Below, piece by piece: positions 51,657-59,853 of a DNA stretch of 64,000 nt; position 1 is the stretch's first letter; each line of letters begins with the position of its first letter. Below the pieces are notes generated by a model that made no database searches, had not been told where the DNA came from, and saw only the letters and a program-made list of their open reading frames with translations. Source of the stretch: Cohnella baijiui. GTDB lineage: Bacteria > Bacillota > Bacilli > Paenibacillales > Paenibacillaceae. The position numbers were made by a program, and so were the translations under genes. The stretch is from assembly GCF_020731285.1 (NCBI RefSeq), contig NZ_JAJFOW010000002.1, positions 248,001 to 312,000 of the forward strand, read 5' to 3'.

Positions 51657-51673
51657 GTTTTATATTATAAAAC
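51657..51673. promoter_or_regulatory. 17-bp operator palindrome before the IclR gene
   Basis: Second identical copy of GTTTTATATTATAAAAC, 22 bp upstream of the IclR ATG, in an AT-rich stretch that also contains the likely promoter. Confidence 0.8.
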
Positions 51674-51800
51674 TATGTTCTATTATTTCATTTTATCAAA
51701 TGATCGGCATAAGGTCCAGTTTATGCGAGCCCTACCTATTCACCCTTTCAAGGCACGAGATAACCGCTGCGTACGTCAAGTTAGAGGTATAAAGAATAAA

Positions 51801-51848
51801 AATACGACACCTAAACCAAAAAATTTGGTCCGGATGTCGTATTTTTTT
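51801..51848. terminator. Bidirectional terminator
   Basis: A 9-bp outer stem AATACGACA / TGTCGTATT (51801-51809 with 51835-51843) encloses a CCAAA/TTTGG inner stem. T-runs follow on both strands (seven T's on plus, TTTTTA on minus). It ends the flavin operon, whose last stop is at 51887. Confidence 0.88.
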
Positions 51849-51886
51849 CCTGCCGCCCTGCGGCTCGGCCTTTTGTTCGGCGCCGT

Positions 51887-52738
51887 TCATGCCTTCCTGT
51901 AGTCGGAGGAAACGGGACGCGCAGGTTTTGCCGGGCGCTTTGATAACTGGAATCTTAGCGCCTGATAGATGTTGCCTGCCAGCAGGCCGATGTACAAATA
52001 GATCAACCCTCCAAACTGCCCGTAGATAACGGCGCCTGCAGCGCCGGCAATCGCACCGAATACGATTTGATCCGCCGTTTTGGCCGGCGAAGTCGGGGGA
52101 TCGGTCAACATCAGCATGGCGAAAAACAGCGCAGCGTTCATAAACGGCGGGCGCAGCGCGTCATAGAAGCCACCCGTCCGCAAGCTTTCCGCGTGCAATG
52201 GGAGTATGCCGGCGTCCAGGACGAACAGCGCGAGGAGATAAACGGCCGCGAAAGTGAACACTTGAGGAAATTTCTGAATCCGGTTGGTCACCCAAAAACC
52301 GCCGATCAGCACGATAGGCAAAAACCAGCCCGGCAAATCCCCGAACGCCCCCCACCAGCTTTGCTGCGCATGAAAGATCGGAACGGACAGAAGCAGTCCG
52401 AACGCCGCCGGGTTGAACAGCGGTTTTTTCCGGTAGGCGAGCAGGTGCTTGGACAAAACGGAGACGGCGGCGGTTGCCGCGACGACGTACCAAGGGGACG
52501 TTACGCTCAGGATCAGGGAGACGATCAAGCCGGTAATGAACGCGCCGTCGGGAAAGATTCGCTTCCTTCGCTCGATCAGGCAGCAGCCAACGTCAAAGGC
52601 GACCGCCGATCCGACCGCAATCAGGGCATTCTTCGCGCCGTTCCAATCGCGGGAAACAACAGAGGCGATTCCCAGGAATACGAGCAGGATCAACAGTACG
52701 TTTCCTTTCGGCGACTTGAGCCATACCTTCGGTTTCAT
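51887..52738 (-). CDS. NqrB/RnfD-like integral membrane protein
   Basis: 283 residues with about nine hydrophobic segments (for example GAFITGLIVSLILSVTSPWY, FLPIVLIGGFWVTNRI). NqrB/RnfD signatures are KKPLFNPAAFGLLLS and LMLTDPPTSPAKT. The ATG at 52738 has GGAGGG 10 bp upstream. The S/D-G-A-T covalent-FMN motif of genuine RnfD/NqrB is not visible, and no other Rnf genes are present. With ApbE and an FMN-binding protein upstream it probably passes electrons across the membrane to or from the extracytoplasmic flavoprotein. Confidence 0.88.
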   Translation of the reverse strand: MKPKVWLKSPKGNVLLILLVFLGIASVVSRDWNGAKNALIAVGSAVAFDVGCCLIERRKRIFPDGAFITGLIVSLILSVTSPWYVVAATAAVSVLSKHLLAYRKKPLFNPAAFGLLLSVPIFHAQQSWWGAFGDLPGWFLPIVLIGGFWVTNRIQKFPQVFTFAAVYLLALFVLDAGILPLHAESLRTGGFYDALRPPFMNAALFFAMLMLTDPPTSPAKTADQIVFGAIAGAAGAVIYGQFGGLIYLYIGLLAGNIYQALRFQLSKRPAKPARPVSSDYRKA

Positions 52739-52742
52739 ATTC

Positions 52743-53627
52743 TCACATCCCTCCAACCTTGACGATCCGCAAATCCGGCTTGATGAAAACGCCGCGAAGC
52801 TCCGCCCGTTCGAGGAGATAGGGGGCTTCTTCCTCCTTCAGCAGGAAAGCGGCGGTCGAAATGGCGTCCGCCAGCATGGCGTAGGGAGCAACGACACTGC
52901 AGCTGACCCAGGCGTTCGGCGACCGCTTCGTTCGCGGATCGACGATATGATGAACGCCATCGGCGGCGGCGCTTATTCGCTCGTAGCTCCCGGACGTGCA
53001 AATGGCTTCGTTCGAGATTTCGATCGTTTGAATGGTCTCGTTCCGCCGTTCGGGATGACGGATCCCGATGTTCCAGGCGTTGTTTCGCCCATCCGCCCCT
53101 CCCGCGAACAGATCGCCGCCGGCGTTGACGATGAACCGTTCGAATCGGCTAAGCTCCCTTGCGGCCAGATCGATGGCGAACCCTTTGGCCACCGCTCCCA
53201 GATCGATTACCATCGGCTTGCGCAACAGCAAAGTCCGGTTGTATGCGTCCAGTTCGATATCCTGGTAAGTGGCGGAATCGTCTGCGGGATTGTCCGCGAT
53301 TTCGCCCGTCAAGTAGCGACGGTTGAAGCCTCTCTTCTCCATCGTTCCGCCTACCGCGGGATCGAAGACGCCGATTGACCAATCGGCAAGCTCCAACGCG
53401 AACTTAAGCGGTTCGAACAAGTAGGGCCCGATTGGCACCGGAACGCCGATCCGCCGGCACGCCCTCACGAGCTCGCTGTCGGGATGAAATCGGCTGCAGG
53501 CGTCCTCCACCTTGCGAAAAGCCGAGAATGCCCGTTCGATCGCGGCCTCTGCCTCTTCCTTCGACCGCTCGGTCGCTACCTGAATGTCGACGACGGTATC
53601 CATGTATAGTTTCGTTCTTCGCATCAT
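52743..53627 (-). CDS. apbE: FAD:protein FMN transferase
   Basis: 294 residues. ApbE marks are MDTVVDIQVAT at the N-terminus, FDPAVGG, the VIDLGAVAKGFAIDLAA motif, and the VNAGGDLFAGG loop binding FAD and metal. No clear signal peptide, so it may act inside or be exported another way. It attaches FMN through phosphodiester to Thr in SGAT-type motifs; the neighbouring FMN-binding protein carries one. It lies 11 bp after that gene and 4 bp before the NqrB/RnfD-like gene. Confidence 0.93.
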   Translation of the reverse strand: MMRRTKLYMDTVVDIQVATERSKEEAEAAIERAFSAFRKVEDACSRFHPDSELVRACRRIGVPVPIGPYLFEPLKFALELADWSIGVFDPAVGGTMEKRGFNRRYLTGEIADNPADDSATYQDIELDAYNRTLLLRKPMVIDLGAVAKGFAIDLAARELSRFERFIVNAGGDLFAGGADGRNNAWNIGIRHPERRNETIQTIEISNEAICTSGSYERISAAADGVHHIVDPRTKRSPNAWVSCSVVAPYAMLADAISTAAFLLKEEEAPYLLERAELRGVFIKPDLRIVKVGGM

Positions 53628-53638
53628 CCCAACGTCGC

Positions 53639-54223
53639 CTATCCGATCTTGGCCTGCGATAGCGCGTCAGCCACCGCATCCTCGAAAGCCCGCGTGCTGT
53701 ACGTGGCACCGGATACGTTATCCACCTGCGAGCTTTGCTTCTGCAGCACTTCGTCCGGCAGATCGACGACATCGCTCTCGGAGTAATGCATGGCGAAATC
53801 GCTGATTTCCACATCGGTAATTTTGTCGCGCTTCACCGTGACGGCGACTTGGATGTATCCCCGCCGATTGCTGCCTGTCCCTGTATAGGTACCGTCGTTG
53901 TAGCGTTTGTTGGCCGAGCTTGGAGTCGGACTCGCCGCCGGTGCGCTCGCGGATGGAAGACCGGGAGCGGAGTCGCGTGGAGGTCCGCCGTTCTCGTCCG
54001 AAAGAGCCGAATCGCCGGAAGGCGAATTGCCCGCGATGAGCGAGCCGTCTCCGGAAGCCGGACCATTTGGAGATAGGCTGCCTGACGCCTGCACGCCCGT
54101 CTCACCTCGACTTCCCGGTTGAGGCAAATATGCCTGGGCGTTCGACGCATAATACTCGGAAGCATAAATGACGCCGATTGCGGCGGAACATAGCACGATC
54201 CATTTCTTATTCATTTTGGCCAT
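53639..54223 (-). CDS. Exported FMN-binding-domain protein
   Basis: 194 residues. An N-terminal helix (WIVLCSAAIGVIYASEYYAS) serves as signal or anchor. A long disordered Gly/Ser/Pro/Ala region (35-105) leads to a C-terminal FMN-binding domain (YNDGTYTGTGSNRRGYIQVA, VTVKRDKITDVEISDF) ending in SGATYST, where Thr174 is the flavinylation site expected for ApbE. GGAGG lies 7 bp before the ATG. First gene of the operon, divergent from the OmpR/HK pair, which may control it. Confidence 0.93.
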   Translation of the reverse strand: MAKMNKKWIVLCSAAIGVIYASEYYASNAQAYLPQPGSRGETGVQASGSLSPNGPASGDGSLIAGNSPSGDSALSDENGGPPRDSAPGLPSASAPAASPTPSSANKRYNDGTYTGTGSNRRGYIQVAVTVKRDKITDVEISDFAMHYSESDVVDLPDEVLQKQSSQVDNVSGATYSTRAFEDAVADALSQAKIG

Positions 54224-54340
54224 CTCTCATCCTCCTTCCGCCATAGGACCAGTGTAGCAGGGCAAAATTTAAATTTTCTTAAAGCCGGGCGTTCTGATAA
54301 CATGGATGTGATTATGAAACCGGAACGGGTGGGATCAAGA
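54224..54340. promoter_or_regulatory. Divergent control region of flavin operon and two-component genes
   Basis: The 117-bp gap carries a 14-bp palindrome AAAATTTAAATTTT (54264-54277) overlapping the direct TTTAAA / CTTAAA hexamers common to OmpR-type boxes, and a TGATAA element about 40 bp before the plus-strand start. The palindrome is placed to serve both directions. Confidence 0.5.
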
Positions 54341-55027
54341 ATGCGAGTGCTGGTGGTGGAGGACGACGCTTCCCTGCTTCGGATCGTGCGCGATGTCTTT
54401 GAAGGCGAAGGGTTCGCAACCGACGGCGCGGAGACGGGCGATGCAGGCTGGTATTGGGCCGAACAGGCCGTTCACGATTTGATCGTTCTCGACGTGATGT
54501 TGCCGGGAATGAACGGAATCGATATCGTCCGCAAGCTGAGAGCGAAAAGCTTGGACATTCCGGTTATTCTCCTGACGGCCAAGGATGCTGCGGAGGATCT
54601 GGTGGCCGGGCTCGATGCGGGAGCGGACGACTACGTCACGAAACCGTTCGCAGTCACGGAGCTGTTAGCCCGCACCCGGGCTGTCCTGCGCCGGAGAGGC
54701 ACGATCGGGCAGGAAGGCGAGCTGACCGGCGGCCCCGTCCGGCTTATTCCTTCGGTCAGGGCGGCGTTTGTTGGCGACACGCCGCTGAGCTTGACGGTCA
54801 AGGAGTACGAGCTGCTGGAATGCTTTCTCTGCAACAAAGACCGAATCATCACCCGTGACCAGATCTTCGATCGGGTTTGGGGTTTTGATTCGGCGTCAGG
54901 ATTGACGGCGGTCGACGTATATGTACACCATCTGCGCAAGAAGCTCGCGTCTCAAGGCGCCGGTTCGGTGCTCCGCACCATTCGGGGCGTCGGCTACATG
55001 TTTACGGGTGAATCTGATGTTCGGTAA
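54341..55027 (+). CDS. OmpR-family response regulator
   Basis: 228 residues. The receiver starts MRVLVVEDDAS with acceptor Asp51 (VLDVMLPG) and Lys in YVTKPF; the C-terminal winged helix contains LTVKEYELLECFL and VDVYVHHLRKKL, RTIRGVGYMF. The ATG at 54341 follows GGTGGGA by 6 bp; in-frame starts at 54302 and 54314 lack a site. Pairs with the overlapping kinase gene. Confidence 0.95.
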   Translation: MRVLVVEDDASLLRIVRDVFEGEGFATDGAETGDAGWYWAEQAVHDLIVLDVMLPGMNGIDIVRKLRAKSLDIPVILLTAKDAAEDLVAGLDAGADDYVTKPFAVTELLARTRAVLRRRGTIGQEGELTGGPVRLIPSVRAAFVGDTPLSLTVKEYELLECFLCNKDRIITRDQIFDRVWGFDSASGLTAVDVYVHHLRKKLASQGAGSVLRTIRGVGYMFTGESDVR

Positions 55028-56321
55028 CATCCGCACCAAGCTGGCCGTCTTGAATGCCGCGGTACTGCTGCTCGTTCTTTTCCTGCTCAGCTCCGTGCTT
55101 TTCGTTCATATGCGTCATCGTTTGTTCCATGAAACGGACGAAGTGTTGAAGCAAGCGATGCCCCGGATCGAATCGTTCCACAATTTGTCGGAGCTGATTC
55201 GCGGCAAGGATCAAGACCCCCAGCAGGATGAGAAAACAACGTACCTTTTCTGGGATTCGAACGGAAGCTTGATCGGACAATCTCCCAACCGGTCGCTCGA
55301 TGCGGAGACAGCCGCGGAGCTGCGGGGTGCTGGTGCCGATCAAGCGATTCGGACCGTGACGGCGGGTGGCAAGCGTTATCGGGCGGTGACATTTCTCAAT
55401 GCCAACTCCAGGCTCGAAGCGAATTCGATCTCCGTCATCCGAAGCTTGAGAGACGTGGATCAAACGCTCCGTTCGCTGCTGCTGGATCTTGCCGGCGGAA
55501 TCGTGGCCGGCGCGGCCATCTCCATTCTAGCCGGCTTGTTTCTCGCGGAGAGGGCGCTCGTTCCGATCCGCCGCTCCTGGGAGAAACAGCAGCGCTTCGT
55601 GGCCGACGCTTCTCACGAGCTGCGAACGCCTACCGCGGTTATTCAGGCCCGTACGGAACTGCTTCTTCGTTATCCCGAACGTTCCATCGAGCAGGAAAGC
55701 CCCAATATCGCCGTTATTCTTCAGGAGAGCAAGCGGATGGGAAAGCTGATCGTCGATCTGCTCACGCTCGCGCGCTCCGATTCGAACCAGATTCAGATCC
55801 ATACGTCCGAAGTAGCGCTTGATTCGCTGCTTGTCGAAGTGGCGGATCAATTTCGATTTCTCGCCGAAAACAAGAATGTCGAGATCGAAACGAACGTACA
55901 GCGGCCGTTAACGTTTAGGGGAGACGAGGCGCGCTTGCGCCAGCTGCTCGTCATTTTACTGGATAACGCATTGAAGTATACGCCGTTCTCGGGACGAATC
56001 GAGGTCGCTGGCGAGTTCCGCTCCCATTCGGTTTATTTGAGCGTTGCGGACACCGGATGCGGCATTCCGAAGGAAGATCTTCCGCATGTCTTCGAGCGGT
56101 TTTACCGCGGGGACAAAGCTCGCTCCCGCGCGCAGGGAGGAACCGGCCTCGGACTGTCCATCGCCAAATGGATTGTTGAAGCGCATCGCGGCACGATCCG
56201 GATCCGTTCCGAGGTCGGCTTGGGAACGAAGGTGGAAGTTTCGCTTCCTCGCGCACATGAACGTCAATATCCGATTCTCGCCAGACGGTTTGCGACGAGA
56301 CCGAATCGGCGGCGGCGCTGA
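55017..56321 (+). CDS. Sensor histidine kinase (HisKA)
   Basis: 434 residues from the ATG at 55017, overlapping the regulator gene by 11 bp. Two transmembrane helices (LAVLNAAVLLLVLFLLSSVLF and LLLDLAGGIVAGAAISILAG) flank a short extracellular loop of about 130 residues. The H-box is FVADASHELRTPTAV, the N-box LLDNALKYTP, and the G-boxes VADTGCGIP and GGTGLGLSIAKWIVEAH. Signal unknown; redox or envelope stress would fit the flavin operon next to it. Confidence 0.95.
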   Translation: MFGNIRTKLAVLNAAVLLLVLFLLSSVLFVHMRHRLFHETDEVLKQAMPRIESFHNLSELIRGKDQDPQQDEKTTYLFWDSNGSLIGQSPNRSLDAETAAELRGAGADQAIRTVTAGGKRYRAVTFLNANSRLEANSISVIRSLRDVDQTLRSLLLDLAGGIVAGAAISILAGLFLAERALVPIRRSWEKQQRFVADASHELRTPTAVIQARTELLLRYPERSIEQESPNIAVILQESKRMGKLIVDLLTLARSDSNQIQIHTSEVALDSLLVEVADQFRFLAENKNVEIETNVQRPLTFRGDEARLRQLLVILLDNALKYTPFSGRIEVAGEFRSHSVYLSVADTGCGIPKEDLPHVFERFYRGDKARSRAQGGTGLGLSIAKWIVEAHRGTIRIRSEVGLGTKVEVSLPRAHERQYPILARRFATRPNRRRR

Positions 56322-56339
56322 GCTGAAGTCGAATGTTGA

Positions 56340-56445
56340 ATGAAATCTTTAATCCCTTATATGCTGATTCATCGCGCCGTGGCGGCTTTGCAGGTCTCCA
56401 TCGTCGCAACCTTAATCGCCTTGTTCATTTTCGGGTACGTCATCT
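56340..56445 (+). pseudogene. Fragment of a VIT/CCC1-type membrane transporter
   Basis: The plus strand encodes MKSLIPYMLIHRAVAAL and then VSIVATLIALFIFGYV. This resembles the third and fourth helices of VIT1/CCC1 iron/manganese transporters (IPY.., ALFIFGYVKG). A stop codon directly precedes it, and the family sequence ends where the DUF302 gene (reverse strand) begins. Neither the metal-binding N-terminus nor the C-terminus is present. Most likely a decayed remnant. Confidence 0.5.
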
Positions 56446-56829
56446 TCAGATGCTTTTGTCAACGCAAGCGGCCAGCCGGTTCTCGATATCGGAAGCAATG
56501 TTCATTAAGGTACTGTCTTCTGCCAGACCGATCAGCGAAGTTGGCTTCGGCATACCTATTTTGGTCATGCCGTTCTCCGCGTACACAATCAATTTGCAGG
56601 GAAGAAAGTAACCGATCAACAAATTTTCAGATAACACTCGCTTGGCTTCTACGGGATTACAGACCTCTAGAATGCGATATGGCGAGTCGAACTCTACGCC
56701 CTTCTCGTGAAGCTTTTCTTTTAAATCCAACTGCCAAAGGACCCCGAACTTCTCCGCCTTTAGGTTTTCCGTTAGGGCTTCGACTGCTTGTTCAGGCGTC
56801 TTGGTTGTTTCAACCGTATAATGAAACAT
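56446..56829 (-). CDS. DUF302 family protein
   Basis: 127-residue small soluble protein of the DUF302 fold (FHYTVETTKTPEQAVEALTENL, GVLWQLDLKEKLHEKG, YRILEVCNPVEAKRVL, LLIGYFLPCKLIVYAENG). The fold is common in sulfur- and metal-stress loci, of unknown biochemical role. It is the last gene after the CstR-like repressor (46-bp gap), so probably part of the persulfide response. Confidence 0.88.
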   Translation of the reverse strand: MFHYTVETTKTPEQAVEALTENLKAEKFGVLWQLDLKEKLHEKGVEFDSPYRILEVCNPVEAKRVLSENLLIGYFLPCKLIVYAENGMTKIGMPKPTSLIGLAEDSTLMNIASDIENRLAACVDKSI

Positions 56830-56875
56830 CGTTTATTAACCCTCCATCTTCAACTTTTGTTCAAAATCAGTTCCG

Positions 56876-57145
56876 TCAGCGGCTCTTCACCAACAGCTCG
56901 ACCGCTTCCTGTACCATTTTGCCCGTATCCGTGTTACCAGCCGCTTGCTCGGCTAGGATACACTGTTGCAAATTTTCGGCAACGATTTGGGCGATCGCTT
57001 TATCCGAAGCATTGCGGACGGCAGATAGCTGCGCCACAACTTCTCTGCAGGACTTTCCTTCTTCCATAAGTCGAAGCACGCCTCGTATCTGCCCTTCGAT
57101 TCTTCTCAGTCGCGTTTTCATGGATTCCGTGTAATTGTATTCCAT
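56876..57145 (-). CDS. cstR: CsoR/CstR-family repressor, persulfide-sensing type
   Basis: 89-residue all-helical regulator. The two reactive cysteines are Cys33 (GKSCREVVAQLSAVR) and Cys62 (NLQQC). The His of copper-sensing CsoR, four residues before the second Cys, is Asn58 here, which fits CstR, the sensor of per- and polysulfides. It would bind the palindromes at 57173 and 60524. Gene context (TusA, rhodanese, persulfide dioxygenase-like, TSUP) supports this. Ribosome site GGGGAG 10 bp before the ATG. Confidence 0.9.
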   Translation of the reverse strand: MEYNYTESMKTRLRRIEGQIRGVLRLMEEGKSCREVVAQLSAVRNASDKAIAQIVAENLQQCILAEQAAGNTDTGKMVQEAVELLVKSR

Positions 57146-57172
57146 TGTCCGCTAACTCCCCTCTCTATATAC

Positions 57173-57182
57173 ATACCGGTAT
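57173..57182. promoter_or_regulatory. CstR-type operator before the repressor gene
   Basis: Core palindrome ATACCGGTAT within TATACATACCGGTATAGG, partly matching the operator at 60524 (ATACC core). A TATACT element adjoins it on the minus strand and may be the -10 of a separate promoter. Confidence 0.6.
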
Positions 57183-57218
57183 AGGTATAGTATAGAGCAA
57201 AAAACAACTGCTCGCCTA

Positions 57219-57692
57219 TTAAATAAACAAATTTACCTTTCCGTTCGAGGCGTCTCCGAGATAAGCGGCTACTCCGGCGTATTCCAAACCATCGATCAGT
57301 TCCTCTTGCCGAAGCCCCAGGAGGTCCATCGTCATCGTGCAGGCAACAAGGTTCACTCCCTGCTCCTGCGCAAGCTCAATCAGTTGAGGCAAAGACAAGG
57401 CGTTATGTTTTTTCATGACTTGCTTGATCATTTGCGGCCCCAGCCCGTAAAAATTCATTTTGGACATGCCTAGCTTCCCGGCACCCCGCGGCATCATCCA
57501 TCCGAATGCTTTCTCGAGCAAACCTTTCTTGGTTTTCACTGCCTCATCTTTGCGAAGCACATTCAAACCCCAGAAAGTAAAGAAAATCGTCACCTCATGA
57601 TCATAAGTTGCCGCACCGTTTGCGATAATAAATGCTGCGATCGCTTTATCGAGATCGCCGCTGAACAGTACGATCGTTGATTTAACTGCCAT
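57219..57692 (-). CDS. DsrE/DsrF-like sulfur-relay family protein
   Basis: 157 residues, cytoplasmic. The DrsE fold is visible as IVLFSGDLDKAIAAFIIANGA and VTIFFTFWGLNVLRK, and the persulfide-carrying Cys lies in LVACTMTMDLLGL. Likely accepts or passes sulfane sulfur between TusA-like and rhodanese proteins. It follows the TSUP exporter by 25 bp. Confidence 0.92.
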   Translation of the reverse strand: MAVKSTIVLFSGDLDKAIAAFIIANGAATYDHEVTIFFTFWGLNVLRKDEAVKTKKGLLEKAFGWMMPRGAGKLGMSKMNFYGLGPQMIKQVMKKHNALSLPQLIELAQEQGVNLVACTMTMDLLGLRQEELIDGLEYAGVAAYLGDASNGKVNLFI

Positions 57693-57717
57693 TATCTAAC
57701 AAACCACCTTTTTTATA

Positions 57718-58506
57718 CTATAGGATAGATGCCCAGACTTTTATCGCGGTAAGGGCTATCAACGCAACCAATCCGTATCTCAGCAGCTTTACGTTGATTT
57801 TCGAACTTGCCTTGGAACCGAGCGGAGCGCCGATCAGGCTACCGATCACCGTAAAGAAAGTCGGCCAGAGCGGAATATCGCCCCCGGATAATTTCCCGAC
57901 AACTCCGCCAATCGCGGATATCAAAACGATGGCGAGCGAGGACGCAATCGTCGTACGCGTCGGGATTTTGAGAACGGCAAGCATAATCGGAATGAGAATG
58001 AATGCGCCTCCGGCACCTACGATACCCGACACCAAACCCACGACAAAAGCGGTACCGACAGCGATCATTTTATTGAAAGGAAGATCGTCCGTTAGCTCTT
58101 CGGTCCCTCTGCGCGGAAGCAGCATCAGAATGACGGCAATAACGGCAAGAATCCCGTACATCAGATTGATGATGTCGCCATGCAACTTGCTGGATACAAA
58201 GCCGCCGATCAGGCTCCCCGCCAAAATACTGCTTCCCATATAGAAAACGAGTCCTTTGTGCAATACCGAAGAACCGGCTTTGTTTTTCTTCCGAGAGGCC
58301 AACACCCCTGCCAGGGAAGCAAAAAAGACTTGAAACATGCTGATGGAAGACACTTCGTGCGCCGTGAATCGGGCAACGCCGAATAATGAGGGCACATATA
58401 GTAGAAGCGGATAGTTAATGATCGCCCCGCCGATCCCCAACAAGCCTGAAAAGAAGGAGCCCGCCAGACCGAGCACGATCATGACGACAAAGAGCAAAAT
58501 ATCCAT
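57718..58506 (-). CDS. TSUP (TauE/SafE) family sulfur-anion exporter
   Basis: 262 residues with eight or nine transmembrane helices and the two characteristic half repeats (GLAGSFFSGLLGIGGAIINYP and GLVSGIVGAGGAFILIPIM). The ATG at 58506 follows GGAGG by 6 bp; a longer frame from 58602 is unsupported. In Cst loci it is thought to export sulfite or thiosulfate produced by persulfide oxidation. Confidence 0.93.
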   Translation of the reverse strand: MDILLFVVMIVLGLAGSFFSGLLGIGGAIINYPLLLYVPSLFGVARFTAHEVSSISMFQVFFASLAGVLASRKKNKAGSSVLHKGLVFYMGSSILAGSLIGGFVSSKLHGDIINLMYGILAVIAVILMLLPRRGTEELTDDLPFNKMIAVGTAFVVGLVSGIVGAGGAFILIPIMLAVLKIPTRTTIASSLAIVLISAIGGVVGKLSGGDIPLWPTFFTVIGSLIGAPLGSKASSKINVKLLRYGLVALIALTAIKVWASIL

Positions 58507-58691
58507 CGGTTCCTCCTCCTTTCTGATCCGGCGGCTCGCTCCGTTAACAAATAACAATATGCGTAGACTGCAAAATGGGCTATCATATAACAACTGCATC
58601 AAATCCTGTCCTCAGGGACACTATAAGGAAGAAATCTACTGCATGCTTGGCGTAACGTTTGTCTACGATGGCTTGAAATAAGCTGAAATGT

Positions 58692-59840
58692 TTATCGATC
58701 GTGAACCGCACAGCGGTTCGGGCCGATCTCCATTTCACGCTGCTCGTCTTCGTCAGGCATCAACTTGCCCATGTTCGTCTGCCGGATTTCCCGGTACGCA
58801 TTCGGCTGTGGCGGCAGGTTCTCGGTGACCGTTCGCCGGAAGGCATCTTCATCCTGAATGTTGAGGCCCGGATTGTTGCGGTAAAGATCCGATAACTTGG
58901 CCATCACCCGGCCGCCTTCGCCCAATTCGGTGACTTTGCCGAAGTGAGCGGGCAGGACGGTCAAATCCTGCGACAATTCTTTGTATCGCTTGTACAGCGT
59001 TTCGCGAAGATCTCCCGTCCAATCCTCCGCTTGGCCGGCGAGGTCGGGGCGTCCAATCGATTCGATGAATAGAATATCTCCGGTGAGCAGGTAGCAATCG
59101 TCAATAATAAAAGACGTGCTGCCGATCGTATGACCCGGGGAGTAAATCGGCTGAATACGAATCGTCGAATTCCCCACCGTAATCTGCCGGCTTTCCTCCA
59201 GCTTCTCATAGGAGAAAGTTACTTCGCCTGCATCCTTCGGCGGCAGCCAATACGTAGCCCCCTCCTCTTCGGCCAGCTTCCTTCCGCCGGAAATATGGTC
59301 CGCATGCAGGTGCGTGTCGAGCGTATGCTTGATTTTCGCGCCTTGCTCCTTAGCGAATCTTGCATACAAATCGGTCATTCGAAGCGTGTCGATGACGGCA
59401 GCCTCACCGTCCGAGATCACCATATAAGACAGGCAGCCTTTGCCGATCCGCACGAATTGGTATAGCGATCCGCCGTCTTTCAAGCCGCCAATTTTCACCG
59501 GTTCCAGATGCTCGCTCCACGACTTCATGCCGTCTGCCAAATAGTGCACGTTGGTTCGGCCTGCTTCGACCATTTGCTCTGCGACGAATTTGGAAGATCC
59601 CTCCTTCGCACAAACAACAAGCAATTTTTTGCCGACCGGGATCCGATTCATCGCCTCATCGACACCATCCAAAAGTTCGAAATAAGGAATGTTGAGGATA
59701 TCGATGCTTTCCCCTTCGATCTTCCAGTCGTTAAAGTCGTTCTCGTTGCGAACATCGAGAATAAATAGCTCTTCCTTGGCCAAGACGATTCGAGCGAGCT
59801 CTTTGGCCGTCATGATGTTCAGTTCTGTTGCGGCCTCCAT
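58692..59840 (-). CDS. Rhodanese-MBL fusion, persulfide dioxygenase-like (CstB-like, swapped domain order)
   Basis: 382 residues. The N-terminal rhodanese domain (about 10-115) carries a potential active Cys77 ([11 protein letters not shown]). The C-terminal metallo-beta-lactamase domain has the metal motif His177-x-His179-x-Asp181-His182 ([11 protein letters not shown]) and [24 protein letters not shown]. Non-haem iron persulfide dioxygenases share this MBL pattern. Staphylococcal CstB has the MBL domain first; here rhodanese is first. The ATG at 59840 has GGGGAA upstream. It follows the TusA-rhodanese gene by 13 bp. Confidence 0.9.
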   Translation of the reverse strand: MEAATELNIMTAKELARIVLAKEELFILDVRNENDFNDWKIEGESIDILNIPYFELLDGVDEAMNRIPVGKKLLVVCAKEGSSKFVAEQMVEAGRTNVHYLADGMKSWSEHLEPVKIGGLKDGGSLYQFVRIGKGCLSYMVISDGEAAVIDTLRMTDLYARFAKEQGAKIKHTLDTHLHADHISGGRKLAEEEGATYWLPPKDAGEVTFSYEKLEESRQITVGNSTIRIQPIYSPGHTIGSTSFIIDDCYLLTGDILFIESIGRPDLAGQAEDWTGDLRETLYKRYKELSQDLTVLPAHFGKVTELGEGGRVMAKLSDLYRNNPGLNIQDEDAFRRTVTENLPPQPNAYREIRQTNMGKLMPDEDEQREMEIGPNRCAVHDR

Positions 59841-59853
59841 CTTACGTTCCCCT

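Noticed and set aside
51887..52738. Part of a complete Rnf or Nqr complex
   Set aside because: No rnfA, B, C, E, G or nqrA, C-F genes are present, and the covalent-FMN motif is not visible.
56340..57134. 264-codon plus-strand protein
   Set aside because: Only the first about 34 codons resemble a protein family; the rest is antisense to the DUF302 and CstR-like genes.
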